DNA from: Burkholderiales bacterium
GTDB lineage: Bacteria; Pseudomonadota; Gammaproteobacteria; Burkholderiales; SG8-39
Length of the DNA stretch: 5,903 bases
Direction of reading: 5' to 3'
Assembly (NCBI GenBank): GCA_027457185.1
Contig: DAIDTN010000180.1
Coordinates: 1 to 5,903 of the forward strand
Below are positions 5,669 through 5,903 of this stretch, one piece after another. Within the stretch, counting starts at the first letter, position 1, and each line of letters begins with the position of its first letter. The translations under genes and the position numbers were made by a program. The notes under the pieces are model-generated. The model worked only from the letters and a program-made list of their open reading frames with translations, did not search any database and had not been told where the DNA came from.

Positions 5669-5903
5669 CTACTCGATCACCTTGGCGACGACGCCCGCAC
5701 CCACGGTGCGCCCACCCTCGCGTATGGCAAAGCGCAGCCCCTGCTCCATCGCGATCGGCGCTATCAGCGTCACCACCATCTTCACGTTGTCCCCCGGCAT
5801 CACCATCTCCACCCCCGCCGGCAACTCGCAACTGCCGGTCACGTCCGTCGTGCGGAAATAAAACTGCGGCCGGTATCCCGGGAAAAACGGCGTATGCCGC
5901 CCG
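5669..5903 (-). CDS. tuf: Elongation factor Tu, C-terminal part (cut by window edge)
   Basis: EF-Tu delivers aminoacyl-tRNA to the ribosomal A site as a GTP complex. Only the last 78 codons (77 residues and the TAG stop at 5671-5669) are in the window. They correspond to domain III: HTPFFPGYRPQFYFRTTDVT, then LPAGVEMVMPGDNVKM, LIAPIAMEQGLRFAIREGG and the C-terminus RTVGAGVVAKVIE. This segment binds tRNA and, in other species, is a target of kirromycin-class antibiotics. The GTP-binding domain lies beyond the right edge. The frame is intact. Many proteobacteria carry two tuf copies; whether this one is duplicated cannot be judged here. Confidence 0.97.
   Translation of the reverse strand, partial: GRHTPFFPGYRPQFYFRTTDVTGSCELPAGVEMVMPGDNVKMVVTLIAPIAMEQGLRFAIREGGRTVGAGVVAKVIE

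Overview
The window is a conserved bacterial translation and transcription cluster, with every gene on the minus strand. In transcription order (high to low coordinate) it holds the 3' end of tuf (EF-Tu), tRNA-Trp(CCA), secE, nusG, rplK (L11), rplA (L1), rplJ (L10), rplL (L7/L12) and the first 579 codons of rpoB. Both end genes are cut by the window edges. The order tuf-trpT-secE-nusG-rplKAJL-rpoB, the GC-rich codon use and the protein sequences point to a betaproteobacterium. Supporting details are RpoB with DQTNPLSE in the rifampicin region, NusG beginning MSKRWYVVHAYSG, and SecE with three membrane segments. My guess is near Nitrosomonadales, but the order is inference.

Layout from right to left: tuf ends at 5669. 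A structured spacer of 85 bases leads to tRNA-Trp (5508-5583), then a short hairpin-bearing gap leads to secE. secE and nusG overlap by ATGA. A 142-base leader before rplK ends in an RNA fold that closely copies the L1-binding site of 23S rRNA. rplK and rplA also overlap by ATGA. After rplA comes a 393-base gap that holds a palindromic dispersed repeat, nested and competing inverted repeats, and a short tract of 7-base repeats. rplJ starts at a TTG with a consensus Shine-Dalgarno. After rplL there is a strong hairpin plus U-run, placed like the partial terminator that sets ribosomal-protein versus RNA-polymerase output in other proteobacteria. A second 7-base repeat tract follows, and then rpoB.

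The genes work together in making and controlling the expression apparatus. EF-Tu and tRNA-Trp serve decoding. SecE belongs to the membrane translocon. NusG modifies elongation by RNA polymerase. L11, L1, L10 and L12 form ribosomal stalk and GTPase-centre structures, and RpoB is the catalytic beta subunit. Regulation visible in the sequence is autogenous (L1 leader), by attenuation (rplL-rpoB) and by translational coupling (two ATGA overlaps).

I found no previously undescribed gene system. The coding content is ordinary housekeeping. The points that most merit checking are in the spacers: a shared degenerate heptamer repeat in three of them, and the leader folds. A third is a set of unusual residues at conserved positions of L11, L1 and NusG that all look like A:T to C:G changes.
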